Shown one piece after another: positions 1-11,813 of a DNA stretch of 64,000 bases. Position 1 is the first letter of the stretch; each line of letters opens with the position of its first letter. Below the pieces are notes generated by a model. It made no database searches and was not told the DNA's origin. It saw only the letters and a program-made list of their open reading frames with translations. Made by a program: the position numbers and the translations under genes. Origin of the DNA: Plasmodium relictum (lineage: Eukaryota; Apicomplexa; Aconoidasida; Haemosporida; Plasmodiidae); assembly GCF_900005765.1 (NCBI RefSeq), contig NC_041686.1, positions 124,001 to 188,000 of the forward strand, in the 5' to 3' direction.

Positions 1-1098
1 TTTACTTTTCAGCGTATAAAAAAAAAAATTTTTTTTATGTAGGATTTAATTTCATTTAAATTCAAATATAATATTTTAAATTTTAAATAAATTAAATAAA
101 AAAAGGTAAGCTCATAGTTTTTTTAATTTTAACTCTACATATTAAAAAAAAAAAAAAACAGAAAAAGACGAAAATGAATAGAAGAAAAAAGTAATTATCA
201 AAAAGCAACTAACAAAGAAAAAAAAAAAAAAAAGCCAAAAATAAACAAATCAAAAGTATAATTAAAAAATAATAATGAATAAAATAAAAAAAACAAAAGA
301 GAAAGGAGGAAAATGAAAATTTAATTTATTCTTGATGATAAATAATTCAAAATATTGGTTTTGCTTTGTTTATATAAAATTAAAATTTACATCAAATGTT
401 TTCTTCAATTATTATATAAAGTTTTTTTCTATATATTTTTTTGTTTAATAAAAAAAATATTCTGTCTAAAATTTTAAAATCATAAATGCATGCATTTTTT
501 TTTCAAAGTTCGTTTTTCTTTTATGAGAAAAATTAAATGAAATTTCGATAGAACAGAAAAATAAAAAGAGGGCCTTTAAATTTACTAAAGATAAGAATAA
601 AAAAAAAAAAAAATAAAAAAAATAATAAAATAAAATAAATAAGCATAAACATCATCTATAAACCTTAAAATACAATGGAAAATAAATAAAAAAATGTATT
701 TTATTTATAATATTATTGTTTTTTTCTTGTTTTTTAAATTGAGAAATAAATTTTTATTAATAGAACTTAAATATATTTCTATATATATCTTTCCTTTAAC
801 ATATGCTATTTTTCTATTATTTTAAAAAGCTATATTTCTTTTTCTTAGAGACAAAATGAAAGATATATTATTTAGAGCATATAAATGTATCAATTAATTT
901 TGAAATATACTTGTATATTTTCAGTTTTTATAAATAAAAAAAAAATTAAATAATATATTAGATTTATTCCTTGAAAAAAGGTAGTATTAAATAAAAAATA
1001 TTTTCTTTGTAAAAACAAAAATTAATTTTTACATTTATATATTAAGTATTAATACTTTTATAAAAAAAAATTTACTATTTTTAATTCTTTTTATCAAA
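1..1098. other. AT-rich intergenic sequence
   Basis: No supportable coding region. The sequence is mostly A/T homopolymer and short-period AT repeats. The one feature that stands out is an octamer TGCATGCA at 487-494, listed separately. The neighbouring gene to the left lies outside the window, so it cannot be said which promoter or 3' end this belongs to. Confidence 0.6.
487..494. promoter_or_regulatory. TGCATGCA palindrome (ApiAP2-type motif)
   Basis: A perfect 8-bp palindrome, inside the 10-bp palindrome ATGCATGCAT at 486-495. TGCATGCA is the published binding preference of one Plasmodium ApiAP2 factor (AP2-EXP). In sequence this poor in G and C the motif is infrequent. Its role here is inference; the nearest candidate gene is the small ORF at 1099. 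Confidence 0.3.
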
Positions 1099-1380
1099 AT
1101 GTTATTAGGTAATAATTATTTCATATGTATTGTAGTTATTGTATATGTTCTGTTTATTATAGTATTTGATATTTCTATGTTCATATGTATTATGTTTACT
1201 TTTATCAACCTTCTTTATATAGTTGTTCAGAAATTAAAAAATTTTGAAAGAATTGATAAAATATTTAATACATATAATATAACTTATTTTAAAATTTTTA
1301 TGTTTTCAAAATGGTTTTATTTAAAAAAATTAATATATGATTTCTTGAAAAAAAAATACAACAATGCTTCTTTTGTCTAA
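1099..1380 (+). CDS. possible small two-TM hypothetical protein (93 aa)
   Basis: An uninterrupted ORF of 93 codons. Residues 5-45 are almost wholly hydrophobic (Ile, Val, Phe, Leu, Cys) and would form one or two membrane segments. The rest is basic (Lys/Phe/Tyr) and ends in NNASFV. Base composition is a little less extreme than in the flanks, which supports coding. However, T-rich non-coding DNA in this genome readily yields hydrophobic ORFs. I do not recognise a family, and the true gene could have further exons. Treat as tentative. Confidence 0.3.
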   Translation: MLLGNNYFICIVVIVYVLFIIVFDISMFICIMFTFINLLYIVVQKLKNFERIDKIFNTYNITYFKIFMFSKWFYLKKLIYDFLKKKYNNASFV

Positions 1381-2175
1381 AATATAAATAATATTCAATG
1401 GCTAGATATTGTTTTGAAAAAATATTTTAATTCATATTTTTAATTCAAATAAAAATATTAGTTAATTTTGTTAATTATAACAACATTAGCCTTAACAATA
1501 AGAATTATAATAAAGGGGCTATAATAATGATACTTATTTAAAATTAAAAATTTATATTATTATATTTTTTATTTTACTATTTTGTTTTTCTTTCTTTCTT
1601 TCTTTCTTTCTTTCTTTTTTTCTTTCTTGTGTAACTGATTATTTTGCTTTCTCATTAGTTTTGTATTTATAGAAATATTTTTATTGTGTGATAAATGTTT
1701 CTTAATTATTCTTAAATTTCTTCAAATGTTTTTGCTTTAGAGTTAACTTATCTTTCTTTTCCTTATGATACTTCAATATCATTCTATTAAATATTCATTA
1801 AATAACACTTTTTATTATATTTCTTCTTTTTATTTTTCCTTTTTCAAATTTTATATAATTTTATTTCTTAAATTTATTAATTATTTCTAGCATAATGGGT
1901 TCTCTCTTTTTCAGTTTTCATATTTAAAATTATCACTCTTTGAGTTCTTTTTTAATTCATATTACTGATATTTTATTCTACTACTCCCATATTAAATTAC
2001 ACATATATACAACCAAAAGGAATATATTACAAGAAAAAAAAAAAAATAATAAAAAAAAAATAAATATACTTTGCATTACAAATAATCTTATTCTTATTCA
2101 TTATTTTTTTTTTTTTTGTTTTGTTATGAAAATTTTCTAATGCTCTAAAAACTTCATACGGTAAAAGAATTAAGC
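1381..2175. other. intergenic, 3' flank of UPF1
   Basis: No convincing gene. It holds a TTTC microsatellite (about 1587-1623) and T-rich sequence probably including the UPF1 3' UTR. The short ORF at 1940-2140 is A/T homopolymer translation and is not accepted. Confidence 0.5.
1587..1623. repeat. TTTC microsatellite
   Basis: About seven tandem copies of TTTC followed by an imperfect continuation. It is a simple-sequence repeat in the 3' flank of UPF1, likely polymorphic between isolates. Confidence 0.7.
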
Positions 2176-5100
2176 TTAGGTAAATTGCGTATTTTGAGAT
2201 AGTTGTTGTGTATTATCACAATTTAATTTAAAATCATCAAAAATCATAGAACTACCTTGAGACATCATATTTTGAATAGGAGAATTACTCAAAATGTTAT
2301 TTTTGAATTTTTTATTTGTAGTTGACTGAGTAGATTCATTTTTCTCATTCAAATATATATATGGAATAGAACCATTATTTTGATTATTTTTATAATAAAA
2401 TAAATAGGGAAAAAACATATCGTAGTTTTTTGAAACAGAATTATCATAACTTTCCTTATTATTTAAATCTAATGAATTATTAGATACATTTTTATCTTCA
2501 CTTTGATTATTATAATACAATAAATTATGAGTTGAGAAATTATTGTTTGGTGGAATAGACATATCATAATTTTTGTTATTTTCTGTTAAGAAATTTTTAG
2601 TATCAATAGAATAATCATTAAATTGAGATAACTGACTTAAATTATTAATATATGAATTAAAAATATTTTTATTTCCATGTTTATTAATATAACTAAAAAA
2701 ATCTTTATTTATAATAGAATCACTACAGTAACTATTATTAGATAGATTAACATTGATAAATGAATTATTATTATTATTACTATTATATTTTCTGTTGTGT
2801 GAGGTATTAGATATTTTATTTTTTTCTTTTTCATAATTTTGAAAATAATTGAAATTAGTATATCTAGATGGCAATTTTGTAGGAGTAGGAATATTAATAT
2901 TAACAGGCTTTAAATTAGATAAACATCCTTCTACAATTAAATCTTTTTTTTTGAATTGACTTAACAAATTTATCCATACTGAATTAACATTAGTAATTGT
3001 TTCATTGGAATTTATTTTTTCTTTTGATATGAAATGATGTCTCGATAATACTTTTGCATTACCACATATTATTAGTCCATATTTAGCTCTAGTTAAAGCA
3101 ACATTTAATCTTCTAGGATCGTTTAAGAAACCTATACCTAATTTTTTATTAGATCTAACACATGATAAAAGAATAAAATCTTTTTCTCTTCCTTGAAAAG
3201 CATCAACAGAAGCAACTTCAATTTCTGCTGAATGTTGAAAAGAAATATTTTTTTGGAACAATGAAGTGATATATGCTCTTTGCCCTTCATAAGGGGTAAT
3301 GACACCTATTTGATTAGGTTTTAAGCCACATTTCAATAATGTTCGAACTAATTTTTCCATATTAGATGCTTCACTTCTATTTAAATAACTTGTTCCAGAT
3401 GCAGACATTTCTTCAAGTCCTGTTGAATTATAAAAAAACATTGGGCATTTAGGATTGGGCCAAGGAAAATCTTTCAAAGGATATTCCCTTTCTTTCAATG
3501 TAATTCCATTTTGCAAACTTCCATCATAAAAAACATATGAAGGAAATTCACTTAAAGCTGGATGCATACGATACTGTACTTCTAATCTAAATGGAGTAAT
3601 CCCTAACATGACCAATCTTTCAAATAAACTTTTTCCTAATCCTGCATTTGCTGCTTTTTTGCAAACAATAATCGGCCCTAGCTGACAATGATCACCAACT
3701 AAAACAATTTGCTTTGCACCTGTCACTAATGGAACCAAGCATTCAGGTTCTGTTGATTGTGTAGCTTCATCAACTAATACTTGACGAAAACGAAATTTTT
3801 TTAACCTTTTATCCATAGCACCAACGCATGTAGCACAAATAACATCAGCTGCTATTAATATTTCATGTTCTGCATAAGAAATTAATTTTTTTAATCTCCT
3901 TTCATCTTTTTGAGATAATTCCCCTACTTCCTCTTTTAATTCTAGTAGTTTATTTAATTCTTCACCTATATCTGTTTTCAGTAATTTCATTTGATTATGT
4001 AAATATAAATAGTCAGCTACACTTGGTACAGATTCTCTACTTTTCGCACATAATCTTACTACTTTTAAACCACTTCTGTGTATTCGGACAGATAATTGAT
4101 CTACAGCTACATTACTTGGAGCTGTTACCAAAACTTTACCCATATTCATTTTCGATAAATGATACACTAACGTTGCACAAGTTAACGTTTTTCCTGTTCC
4201 TGGTGGACCTTGAATTAATGATAAAGGAGATAGTAAACTTTTTTTAATTGCATCTATTTGAGAATGGTTAAGGGGAGCTAAATTTGGTGCTGAATAATTT
4301 CTTATACTCATTACTTTTTTTTGCATCTGTTTATAAAAATTATTTTTATTATATTCTAAAGAATCTTCTGAAATATCATGTCCTAATAATTTATGATATA
4401 AAAAGCCACTTAATGAATAAGAATTTAATGCAAATTCATTCAATGCTAATTGCATACGATCATAAGCAGTACTTTTCCAAACAAATTCAACAGTAAATCC
4501 TGTAGTTATATTATCTACCCAAGGCCCATCAGCCGTGCCTAAAATTCTTAATTCCAGTGCTATTTCTTCTGTATTATGTAATCTTGATATATGTCCTTCA
4601 CAACTCCACACCTTTCCATTTGGATATGTATATGATAATTTCAATTCATCTCCTGCTACCAATCTTAATTCACTCTCCTCTTTTACATAAATGAAATGAG
4701 CATATCTCTTTTTATTTAAACCAACATCCCATCGAACAGTAACATTTGCTTGCTTTTGGCCTTCTTTTATAGATTTATCATAATCTGCTTCTAATTGAAC
4801 AAGTGGTGCGAATATTGATTGATAATGGTGAGCATCCTCATATTTTAATTCAACTTTTATTGGCTCATCATTTAATATTTCTAAATCTAATTCATCTATA
4901 TAAACATCCTTTTTATTTTTCCACAATTCTTCTAATTTATTTACATTATAAGAAGTAGCTAATTTACCTTTTTTTTCTGCTTCTTCAGTAGATGGTATGC
5001 TAACTAACCAATCAAGAAAACTTCTATCTTCTATCAAAGGCTGCCACTTTTTTAAATTCCAATCTTTTATATTTCCTAATTCCTCTAAATTATTGTATAT

Positions 5101-6333
5101 ATTGTTATTATTACTCTTTTTTTCTTTTTTCTTTTTCTTTTTTCCATCTTCATTATCACAGCTATTAATTTTTTCTTTATTATTTATTTTATTCCTTTCT
5201 TCACTTTCATTAAATTTCTTCTTATTATTATTTATTTCATTTCTTTCATTATTAATATAATTATCACCAATTTTATTTTTTTCTTGTTCATTCAAATCAC
5301 TATATTCATTTTCATCACTCACACTGATTTCATTCTTTCTTTTATTTGTACTATCCTCTTCACTATTTTCATCTTCATCTTCTTTATCCTTTTCTTCCTT
5401 TTCCTCCCCCTCTTCTTTTATGATACTTTTATTTTCATTTTTTGTTATATTTTTTTCATTTAATGAAATACAATTAGCTAAACATGGATCTCTACAGATA
5501 ATGACAACTACTCCTTCTTCTGAAGTTGGCAAGAAACCTAACAAGAATACATTTCTGCAACCACAATTGTAACATTCTAAAATTGTTTCACCTAGTAAAC
5601 TATTTTTATGTAATTTAATTTCTTTATGTTTCGATCGAACTAAATGAGTAACAATATGACTACCACATGTCCCATATGAGCCATTACAAAACCACCGATT
5701 ACAATTATTGCATTGAACAACGCTGTCAATTGAATCAATTTCACAATAGCGACATCTGTAATATTTTAATTTTTCTTTATTTTTATTATTCTTTGATTTA
5801 GAGTTAGAATTATTATTATTATTATTACTGTCATTTATATATTTTTTGTTATTTTCTTCATAACTCTTTTTTTTTCCTATGTCATAATCTTCTTTTAAAT
5901 TCTCCATATATTTATTGGACTTATTATCATCATAACTACTTTTTTCAATTACGCTGTCTAAATTATTTTGCAAATTATTCGAATTTAAATATTGATTATT
6001 TTTATAATTTTTTTTTTTTTTTTTATAAAGAGAATCATATTCTTCATTTTCTTCTACATTATCTAATCTTTTCTCATTAGAAGAATAAGAATAATTAGTT
6101 GATTTACTATTTTTTTTATTCTTTTTATGACTTTTTTCTTTCTTACTTTTTCTTACTCCTTCTTTATTTTTTGTACTATCAGTACCTTTTTTATTATTTT
6201 CATCATAATCAGCAGAAAAATAACTATCTTTTTTTTTTTTCTTGTCTCTTATATTACAGAAATCGTTGAATTCATCAAAATCATCTATATCTATTTGGCT
6301 ATAATCAAATGTGTTATCCATATTTAAATTCAC
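2176..6333 (-). CDS. UPF1: UPF1 / RENT1 RNA helicase (nonsense-mediated decay)
   Basis: Intronless, 1385 aa. UPF1 is an ATP-dependent 5'-3' RNA helicase of superfamily 1 that drives nonsense-mediated mRNA decay; it works in the cytoplasm with UPF2/UPF3. Visible in order: a Lys/Asn-rich N-terminal extension (1-190); the Cys/His-rich domain (about 191-290, starting YRCRYC) that binds UPF2; an acidic Glu/Lys/Asn insert (about 295-430) not typical of other eukaryotes; then a complete helicase core. The core has Walker A GPPGTGKT (about 709), Walker B VDEATQS (about 856), GDHCQLGP, YRMHP, DAFQGREKD and motif VI VALTRAK (about 1076). The C-terminal 280 residues are Asn/Ser-rich with late SQ dipeptides, resembling the SQ-containing tail of other UPF1 proteins. 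Length exceeds the human protein (about 1120 aa) because of the low-complexity parts. A second in-frame Met is at residue 5; the first is used here. Confidence 0.97.
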   Translation of the reverse strand: MNLNMDNTFDYSQIDIDDFDEFNDFCNIRDKKKKKDSYFSADYDENNKKGTDSTKNKEGVRKSKKEKSHKKNKKNSKSTNYSYSSNEKRLDNVEENEEYDSLYKKKKKNYKNNQYLNSNNLQNNLDSVIEKSSYDDNKSNKYMENLKEDYDIGKKKSYEENNKKYINDSNNNNNNSNSKSKNNKNKEKLKYYRCRYCEIDSIDSVVQCNNCNRWFCNGSYGTCGSHIVTHLVRSKHKEIKLHKNSLLGETILECYNCGCRNVFLLGFLPTSEEGVVVIICRDPCLANCISLNEKNITKNENKSIIKEEGEEKEEKDKEDEDENSEEDSTNKRKNEISVSDENEYSDLNEQEKNKIGDNYINNERNEINNNKKKFNESEERNKINNKEKINSCDNEDGKKKKKKEKKSNNNNIYNNLEELGNIKDWNLKKWQPLIEDRSFLDWLVSIPSTEEAEKKGKLATSYNVNKLEELWKNKKDVYIDELDLEILNDEPIKVELKYEDAHHYQSIFAPLVQLEADYDKSIKEGQKQANVTVRWDVGLNKKRYAHFIYVKEESELRLVAGDELKLSYTYPNGKVWSCEGHISRLHNTEEIALELRILGTADGPWVDNITTGFTVEFVWKSTAYDRMQLALNEFALNSYSLSGFLYHKLLGHDISEDSLEYNKNNFYKQMQKKVMSIRNYSAPNLAPLNHSQIDAIKKSLLSPLSLIQGPPGTGKTLTCATLVYHLSKMNMGKVLVTAPSNVAVDQLSVRIHRSGLKVVRLCAKSRESVPSVADYLYLHNQMKLLKTDIGEELNKLLELKEEVGELSQKDERRLKKLISYAEHEILIAADVICATCVGAMDKRLKKFRFRQVLVDEATQSTEPECLVPLVTGAKQIVLVGDHCQLGPIIVCKKAANAGLGKSLFERLVMLGITPFRLEVQYRMHPALSEFPSYVFYDGSLQNGITLKEREYPLKDFPWPNPKCPMFFYNSTGLEEMSASGTSYLNRSEASNMEKLVRTLLKCGLKPNQIGVITPYEGQRAYITSLFQKNISFQHSAEIEVASVDAFQGREKDFILLSCVRSNKKLGIGFLNDPRRLNVALTRAKYGLIICGNAKVLSRHHFISKEKINSNETITNVNSVWINLLSQFKKKDLIVEGCLSNLKPVNINIPTPTKLPSRYTNFNYFQNYEKEKNKISNTSHNRKYNSNNNNNSFINVNLSNNSYCSDSIINKDFFSYINKHGNKNIFNSYINNLSQLSQFNDYSIDTKNFLTENNKNYDMSIPPNNNFSTHNLLYYNNQSEDKNVSNNSLDLNNKESYDNSVSKNYDMFFPYLFYYKNNQNNGSIPYIYLNEKNESTQSTTNKKFKNNILSNSPIQNMMSQGSSMIFDDFKLNCDNTQQLSQNTQFT

Positions 6334-7001
6334 AATTTATACAGTATATCCCTTCAATAAAATTCCTTACAAATAAAAAAAAATAATAATAATAATAAAA
6401 AGTACTGACTATTACAGCACATTCGATTTTCCAAATAATAATAAATTATTTTCTCTATTTCAATTTCTTTTTATTTATATGTTTATTTTTAAATACATAT
6501 AAATATTTATGTAATGCATATATAAATAATTTTTATACTTTTTACATATGTTATCTTGTTTTTTATCTAGTAAAAATTTAATGTTATATTTTTAACATTT
6601 TATATATTTTTTTCTATTTCTCCTATTTTGTTATTTTATTATTTTGTTATTTTATTATTTTGCTATTTTATTTTTTGCCTTTTGCTTTTTTTTTTTTGCT
6701 TTTTTTTTTTTTTCAAACTGAGTTAAAATGGTTGTAAAAAACCATCTATTAAAATTACGTTAAAATTTAATATTGATATTATTATTTAATTTATGATATT
6801 TAAAATCGCAAGAGTTCATTCATTTTTTTATACAAAGAAAAAATAACACGACCATCAAAACGTTTATAAATATATTTATATAAAAGAATTATGCAAACAT
6901 ATGAATATAACTTTACTTTTTCTTTTTTTTTTTTATAATGAAATTTTTATTCTAACTGCCATTTAGATATTTTGCTATTTTGTTCAAGAATTTAACAAAT
7001 A

Positions 7002-7007
<6 letters not shown>

Positions 7008-7043
<36 letters not shown>
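7008..7043. repeat. (TA)n microsatellite
   Basis: About 18 uninterrupted TA dinucleotides. Common in Plasmodium intergenic DNA; about 0.7 kb upstream of the UPF1 start. Confidence 0.8.
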
Positions 7044-7047
<4 letters not shown>

Positions 7048-7200
7048 TATTAAATCTTTATCGTTCTTATAAAAATGATAATTTATATAAAGTTAATATT
7101 TGCAAATGTAAATATTAAATTTTTTGATTACAAAATATTCTCATTATTCTTAATTAATTCTTCTATAATTTTTTTAATAATTTTTATTTTATTATTTTTT

Positions 7201-7293
7201 TATTTTATTTTATTTTATTTTATTTTATTTTATTTTATTTTATTTTATTTTATTTTATTTTATTTTATTTTATTTTATTTTATTTTATTTTAT
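7201..7293. repeat. TATTT pentanucleotide tandem array (about 18 copies)
   Basis: A near-perfect 5-bp tandem repeat of about 90 bp. Read in any frame it makes an artificial Phe/Ile/Leu/Tyr ORF. Probably a length-polymorphic satellite in the upstream region of UPF1. Confidence 0.85.
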
Positions 7294-8674
7294 TATTATT
7301 TTTTTTCTTTATTATATATGTACTCTGTAACCAAAAATATGTTATTTTTATTTTTATATTTTTTCTTACTATTCTTAAAACGATAGGCCTTTTTATATAT
7401 AATTTTATTTTTAATCTTTTAAATGTAAATATTTTATCTATGTATTCATAATTTTCATTTAATAATTACATTTTATAAATATAAGAAGTAAAATAAAACA
7501 TTCTTTATATAATATTCTATGTAAAATTTGGTTTTACATTTACGCACCTATTTTTTAAGCTATTGCAAAAAATAATATAAATAAAAATATACATGCATAA
7601 TAACAAAAATGTGAATTTACATAAAAGTATATTAATTTTTTATTACGAAAAAAAAATTATATATCAAATAATATATGACATTTATATATCTTTACATACC
7701 TCTTTAGTATTAATATTGAACTAAATTTTTTTAAGAATTATATATACTTAGTTTTAAAATTGTGCTTTGTGTGTAGGTTAAAAAAAAAAAAAAAAAAAAA
7801 AAAAAGCTCCTCTATACATTTTATAAACAAATATAAAAAGTACTAAATTTAATTAATAAATTGAAAAAATAAAGAATAAAAAGTAAAATATTTTATATAT
7901 ATGCAAAAAAGAATACATAAAAAATACAAAGATCTATACACCAAAATGTATAATTGTTATAAAAGAATGAAAATTCCAATTTATAAATTATAAAATTATA
8001 AAAATAAAAAGCATACTAAAAAAAAAAAAGTGATAAATTCATTAATACAGTAAAAAATAAGGTATATTTACAATATCAAAATAAATATATTTACATATGA
8101 ATTAGTAAAGGTAATATAAATTTTTTATTAGATGTAAGTCACTATTTTTCTTTTCAACTTTATAGATTTACACACATTATGTATTTTTGAAATATTTATT
8201 AAAACAATTTTTTTTTCATTATGTTTATAGCAGATGCTTAAAAAATCCTTTGTTTATAATGGTACTTTATTATGTATCTTAATTTTTTAATTTAAATTTA
8301 TTCAAATATTTTTTCTTAAAAGAAAAAAAAAAGTACAATGTTTAAAAAGTTATTTAATTTAAAGACAATTTTATAGTTTATTAAAAAAATATTAATTGAA
8401 AACAAAAAAAAAAAATAATATAAAATAAAAAAAAAAATTTAATAAATTTATTTAAAATGAGAATTATATTAGTAAATGAATTACATTTAAATACTAAAAA
8501 AAAAAAAATAAATATGAATATCCAAGTTTGTAAAAATCATTAAAAGATATATATATATATATAGATATACATAATTGTTGTTAAAATACATAATTAAAAA
8601 AAGCACTTTTAATATAAAAGTATTCAAATAAAAAATTGGATAAAACGTTTAAATAAATATATTTTTAATAATTG

Positions 8675-10792
8675 TTAATTGTTTCTCTTATTTTTATTTA
8701 TTTTTATGGCATTATCGTTGTTTTTATATGCAGCATGACCTTTTATTTCTATATGTTGAAATAATTTATTTCTTGAATCAAAAGTCTGCTTACAAATTTT
8801 GCATTGAACATTTTTTATATTTTCTTTTATTTTATGATTAGTATGATTATTGGATTTTGGTTTCCAATCTGAATTTTCTTCAAAAAAATTATTTATTTTA
8901 TTTTCATTCTTTATAAGCACTTTTTTTTTATTTTTTTTTAATCCTTTTTTTTTTTTTCTTGAAGTTTCATAACCATCACTATAATTATTCAAGCTTCGAT
9001 CATTCTGCAAATAGTTGTCCACTTCCAATGAGCTTTCTGCTTCTATAAACTTTCCTTTATTTTTTTTTGTATTTCTATACCAAGATAATATATCTTCATT
9101 GACGTTTGTAGATTCAGAAGTAACATCATTTTGTTCATTACATGAAATATTTTCTTCACAATTTTTTTTATTTCTTTTTTTTTTTGAACTGGATTTTCCA
9201 TTTTTTTTTGTTTTTTTGTCTTTTTTTTCATTTTCACATAATACTGTGTCAATAATTTCTTTTTTGCTTTTATTATTTTTGTTTTTATAATCGCACATGA
9301 TATTTTTATCTTGAAATATATTGTCATAACTTTCTAATACTTCTTCACTTGAAGGATTTTCATTTGATTGTAATATTGTATTTCCACCATTTAATGAAAT
9401 ACTATTATCAACTTTTTTGTATATATTATTATTAATTATTTCTTTGTTTTTAGATTCGGAAAAAGAAAATTCCTTTCTTTCATTATCAGTATCATCCTCT
9501 TTCTCTATTTTTTTATCAGAGTTTATTTCCTTTTCTTCCCCTTCTTCCTCAAAAATATTTTTTAAATCGAATTTTTTTGAATTTTTTAAGAAGTTACTTA
9601 TATGTTTTTTGGATTTTTCATGTGATTCATATTGCTTCATACTTTTAAAATTCTTTTTGCATATTTCGCATCTATATATAATTTTTTCTAAAACATTAAT
9701 GTATATATCATTGTTAACTTCACTATTATTTATATTCGCATAATTTCTGTTTATTTCTTCATCATTAAAAGAATTTTCATTTCCATATTTATTTTTATCC
9801 TCTTCATCATTTACATTTTCTATATATTTCTTTTTTCCTTTTTCTTTTGTATCATTTTTATTTTCTTTTATCTTCAAGCTATAATTTGTGTAATCAGAAA
9901 AATCCTTATCTTCATGATTATCAGAAGAATAATTAATTGATTCTTTTTCATCTTCTAAATATTCTCTTTTTTTATTTTGTTCAAATAAGATTTTTCTTTG
10001 CATCATTTGCATTTTCTTTTGTTTTTCTCTCTCTTCAATTCTTTTTCTTTTTTCTTCAGCTATTTCAACAATTCTATTTAAATAGCGTACATCATATTTT
10101 TTTAAATGGTGAACAAGTGACCTTATGTTTTCATTATATTCTTTTCTTTCTTTCAAGCTTCTTTTTTCATTAGCCTTTTTTAAAGTTCTTCTAATATTTC
10201 TATTTTCAAATTCACAACTTTTTATATAATCATAAGAATAATCAAATTTTTTAACTGTTGTAAAATTTGACCAATATTCATAAAAAGCATCAATTTCTTT
10301 TCCAGAGGATTTAGAATTACCAAAACTTGGCGCATTAATATTTTCCTTATTATTTTTATATTTCTTTCTTATCTCTTCATTTTCTTCTTTTATTATTTCA
10401 TCAAATAAATTTTTATATACATTATAAAAACCTTTTTCATTATCATCGAATCCATTATAACAGTTATTATTGAAATATTCCCATATATTTATATTCTTAC
10501 TTGAATATTTATTTTGTTCATTTTTTTCTTCATCTTCTCTTCCTTGAATAATTCGTTTTCGATTTTTATCATACCATTTTCTTCGTCTTTCATCAATTAA
10601 GCATTCATAAGCTTCTTGAATTTTTCGAAAAATATTTGTGTATTTTTTTTGTTGTTCTTCAGATAAATGTGCATTTTTGTCAGGATGATATTGTAAAATT
10701 ATTTTTTTATAACTTTTTTTTATTTCTTCAATTGTAGCATTATTTTCAACATTTAATATTTCGTAATAACAATTACATTTTTCAATTTCCAT
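8675..10792 (-). CDS. DnaJ/Hsp40 co-chaperone of the JJJ1/DNAJC21 type
   Basis: Intronless, 705 aa. The J domain (residues 3-75) has the HPD tripeptide (YHPDKN) that stimulates Hsp70 ATPase. It is followed by the JJJ1-type central region (about 160-265, YEYWSNFTTVKKFDY ... NIRRTLKKANEK). Two C2H2 U1-like zinc fingers follow: CEICKKNF...H...H near 374-400 and CKICKQTF...H...H near 660-685. In yeast and human, JJJ1/DNAJC21 acts in cytosolic maturation and factor recycling of the 60S ribosomal subunit, and the same role is likely here. The interfinger region is Lys/Glu/Asn/Ser low complexity. The architecture J domain - charged core - paired C2H2 is diagnostic, so the family call is firm although the parasite role is inferred. 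Confidence 0.92.
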   Translation of the reverse strand: MEIEKCNCYYEILNVENNATIEEIKKSYKKIILQYHPDKNAHLSEEQQKKYTNIFRKIQEAYECLIDERRRKWYDKNRKRIIQGREDEEKNEQNKYSSKNINIWEYFNNNCYNGFDDNEKGFYNVYKNLFDEIIKEENEEIRKKYKNNKENINAPSFGNSKSSGKEIDAFYEYWSNFTTVKKFDYSYDYIKSCEFENRNIRRTLKKANEKRSLKERKEYNENIRSLVHHLKKYDVRYLNRIVEIAEEKRKRIEEREKQKKMQMMQRKILFEQNKKREYLEDEKESINYSSDNHEDKDFSDYTNYSLKIKENKNDTKEKGKKKYIENVNDEEDKNKYGNENSFNDEEINRNYANINNSEVNNDIYINVLEKIIYRCEICKKNFKSMKQYESHEKSKKHISNFLKNSKKFDLKNIFEEEGEEKEINSDKKIEKEDDTDNERKEFSFSESKNKEIINNNIYKKVDNSISLNGGNTILQSNENPSSEEVLESYDNIFQDKNIMCDYKNKNNKSKKEIIDTVLCENEKKDKKTKKNGKSSSKKKRNKKNCEENISCNEQNDVTSESTNVNEDILSWYRNTKKNKGKFIEAESSLEVDNYLQNDRSLNNYSDGYETSRKKKKGLKKNKKKVLIKNENKINNFFEENSDWKPKSNNHTNHKIKENIKNVQCKICKQTFDSRNKLFQHIEIKGHAAYKNNDNAIKINKNKRNN

Positions 10793-11813
10793 AATGTTGG
10801 ATCTTCTTTTTATATATAAAGTACAATTATATATCTTTTTATTTATACAATATTTTTAATAAAAACATTTACGTATATTCATATAATTAAAATAGGAAAG
10901 AAAAAAAAAAAAATCAAAATAAAAAAAAAAATGGAGTAATTTCAATTAACAGTGAATCCGCAATAATAATTTAATTTTTTTTTCTTACATTTTTTCAATA
11001 TTTATGATGTACATATATATACATACAAATTATTGTATGTATTAATTTTATATTTTAAATATATATTCTTTTCTTTTTATTTTAAATTATTTTTACAAAA
11101 TAAGAGTACTAATTAATGGCAAATTTATTATTTATTTTTTTTTTTTTTTTACTTTAATATTTAGTGATTTAACATTTAAAAATTGAATGATATAATTCTT
11201 TTATTTTTTTTCTTTCTTTTTTTTTTTTTTTTATTATTTCTTTAAAATTATGATGTTGTGATAAATTCTTATAATTTATATTTTATATAATTTAAAAGTT
11301 TTTCTTTTTACATAATTTTATTTATTTTCTAATAATCAAGCATTGCAAGCACAAAAGATATATATAACTAGTTTTTTTTAATAAATATAAATGGAATTTA
11401 ATGTATTTTATGCAAATATTTTTCCTTATATAAAGAGATTATTAATAAGTTTATAAGAAAATTATAAATTCCCATAAGTTAAAATGCAAATTTTCATAAA
11501 AAAAAAAGAATTTATTTTTTTTCTTTTTCTGTAAGTATAGTTGTTAAGAATACTAAAAAATGTAATTAAAATTAAATTCAAAAAAAAAAAAAAAATTTTA
11601 AATGGTGAAAATTAGCACTAATAAAGAACAAGAAAATACCAATCAAGTTAATTCAAAAATATTTAAAATTTTAAAAATATAAAGTAAAAAATTTATATTT
11701 TTTTTTTTAGTTCAATTTTTTTTATGCATATATATATAGAGGCTTATACTATACTAAAATAAAATGTTTAATTTATTAAAAGCAATCACATAATTTTTTC
11801 TTCTTCAAAAATA
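10793..11813. other. intergenic between DnaJ and M3 peptidase genes
   Basis: About 1 kb of A/T-rich sequence holding the DnaJ upstream region and the 3' flank of the peptidase gene. I see no gene, RNA or repeat of note apart from homopolymers. Confidence 0.6.

Larger units (their letters stand above)
6334..8674. other. intergenic between UPF1 and the DnaJ gene
   Basis: 2.3 kb without a supportable gene. It contains the UPF1 promoter/5' UTR side, a (TA)n run near 7008-7043, the pentamer array at 7201-7293, and the 3' flank of the DnaJ gene. The 103-codon ORF across 7075-7386 is mostly translation of the pentamer array and was rejected. Confidence 0.6.

Noticed and set aside
7075-7386. 103-codon plus-strand ORF rich in Phe/Ile/Leu/Tyr
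   Set aside because: It is mostly the translation of the TATTT pentamer array at 7201-7293; no independent sign of coding.
9015-9743. Plus- and minus-strand ORFs overlapping the DnaJ gene
   Set aside because: Out-of-frame shadows of its Lys/Glu/Asn low-complexity region.
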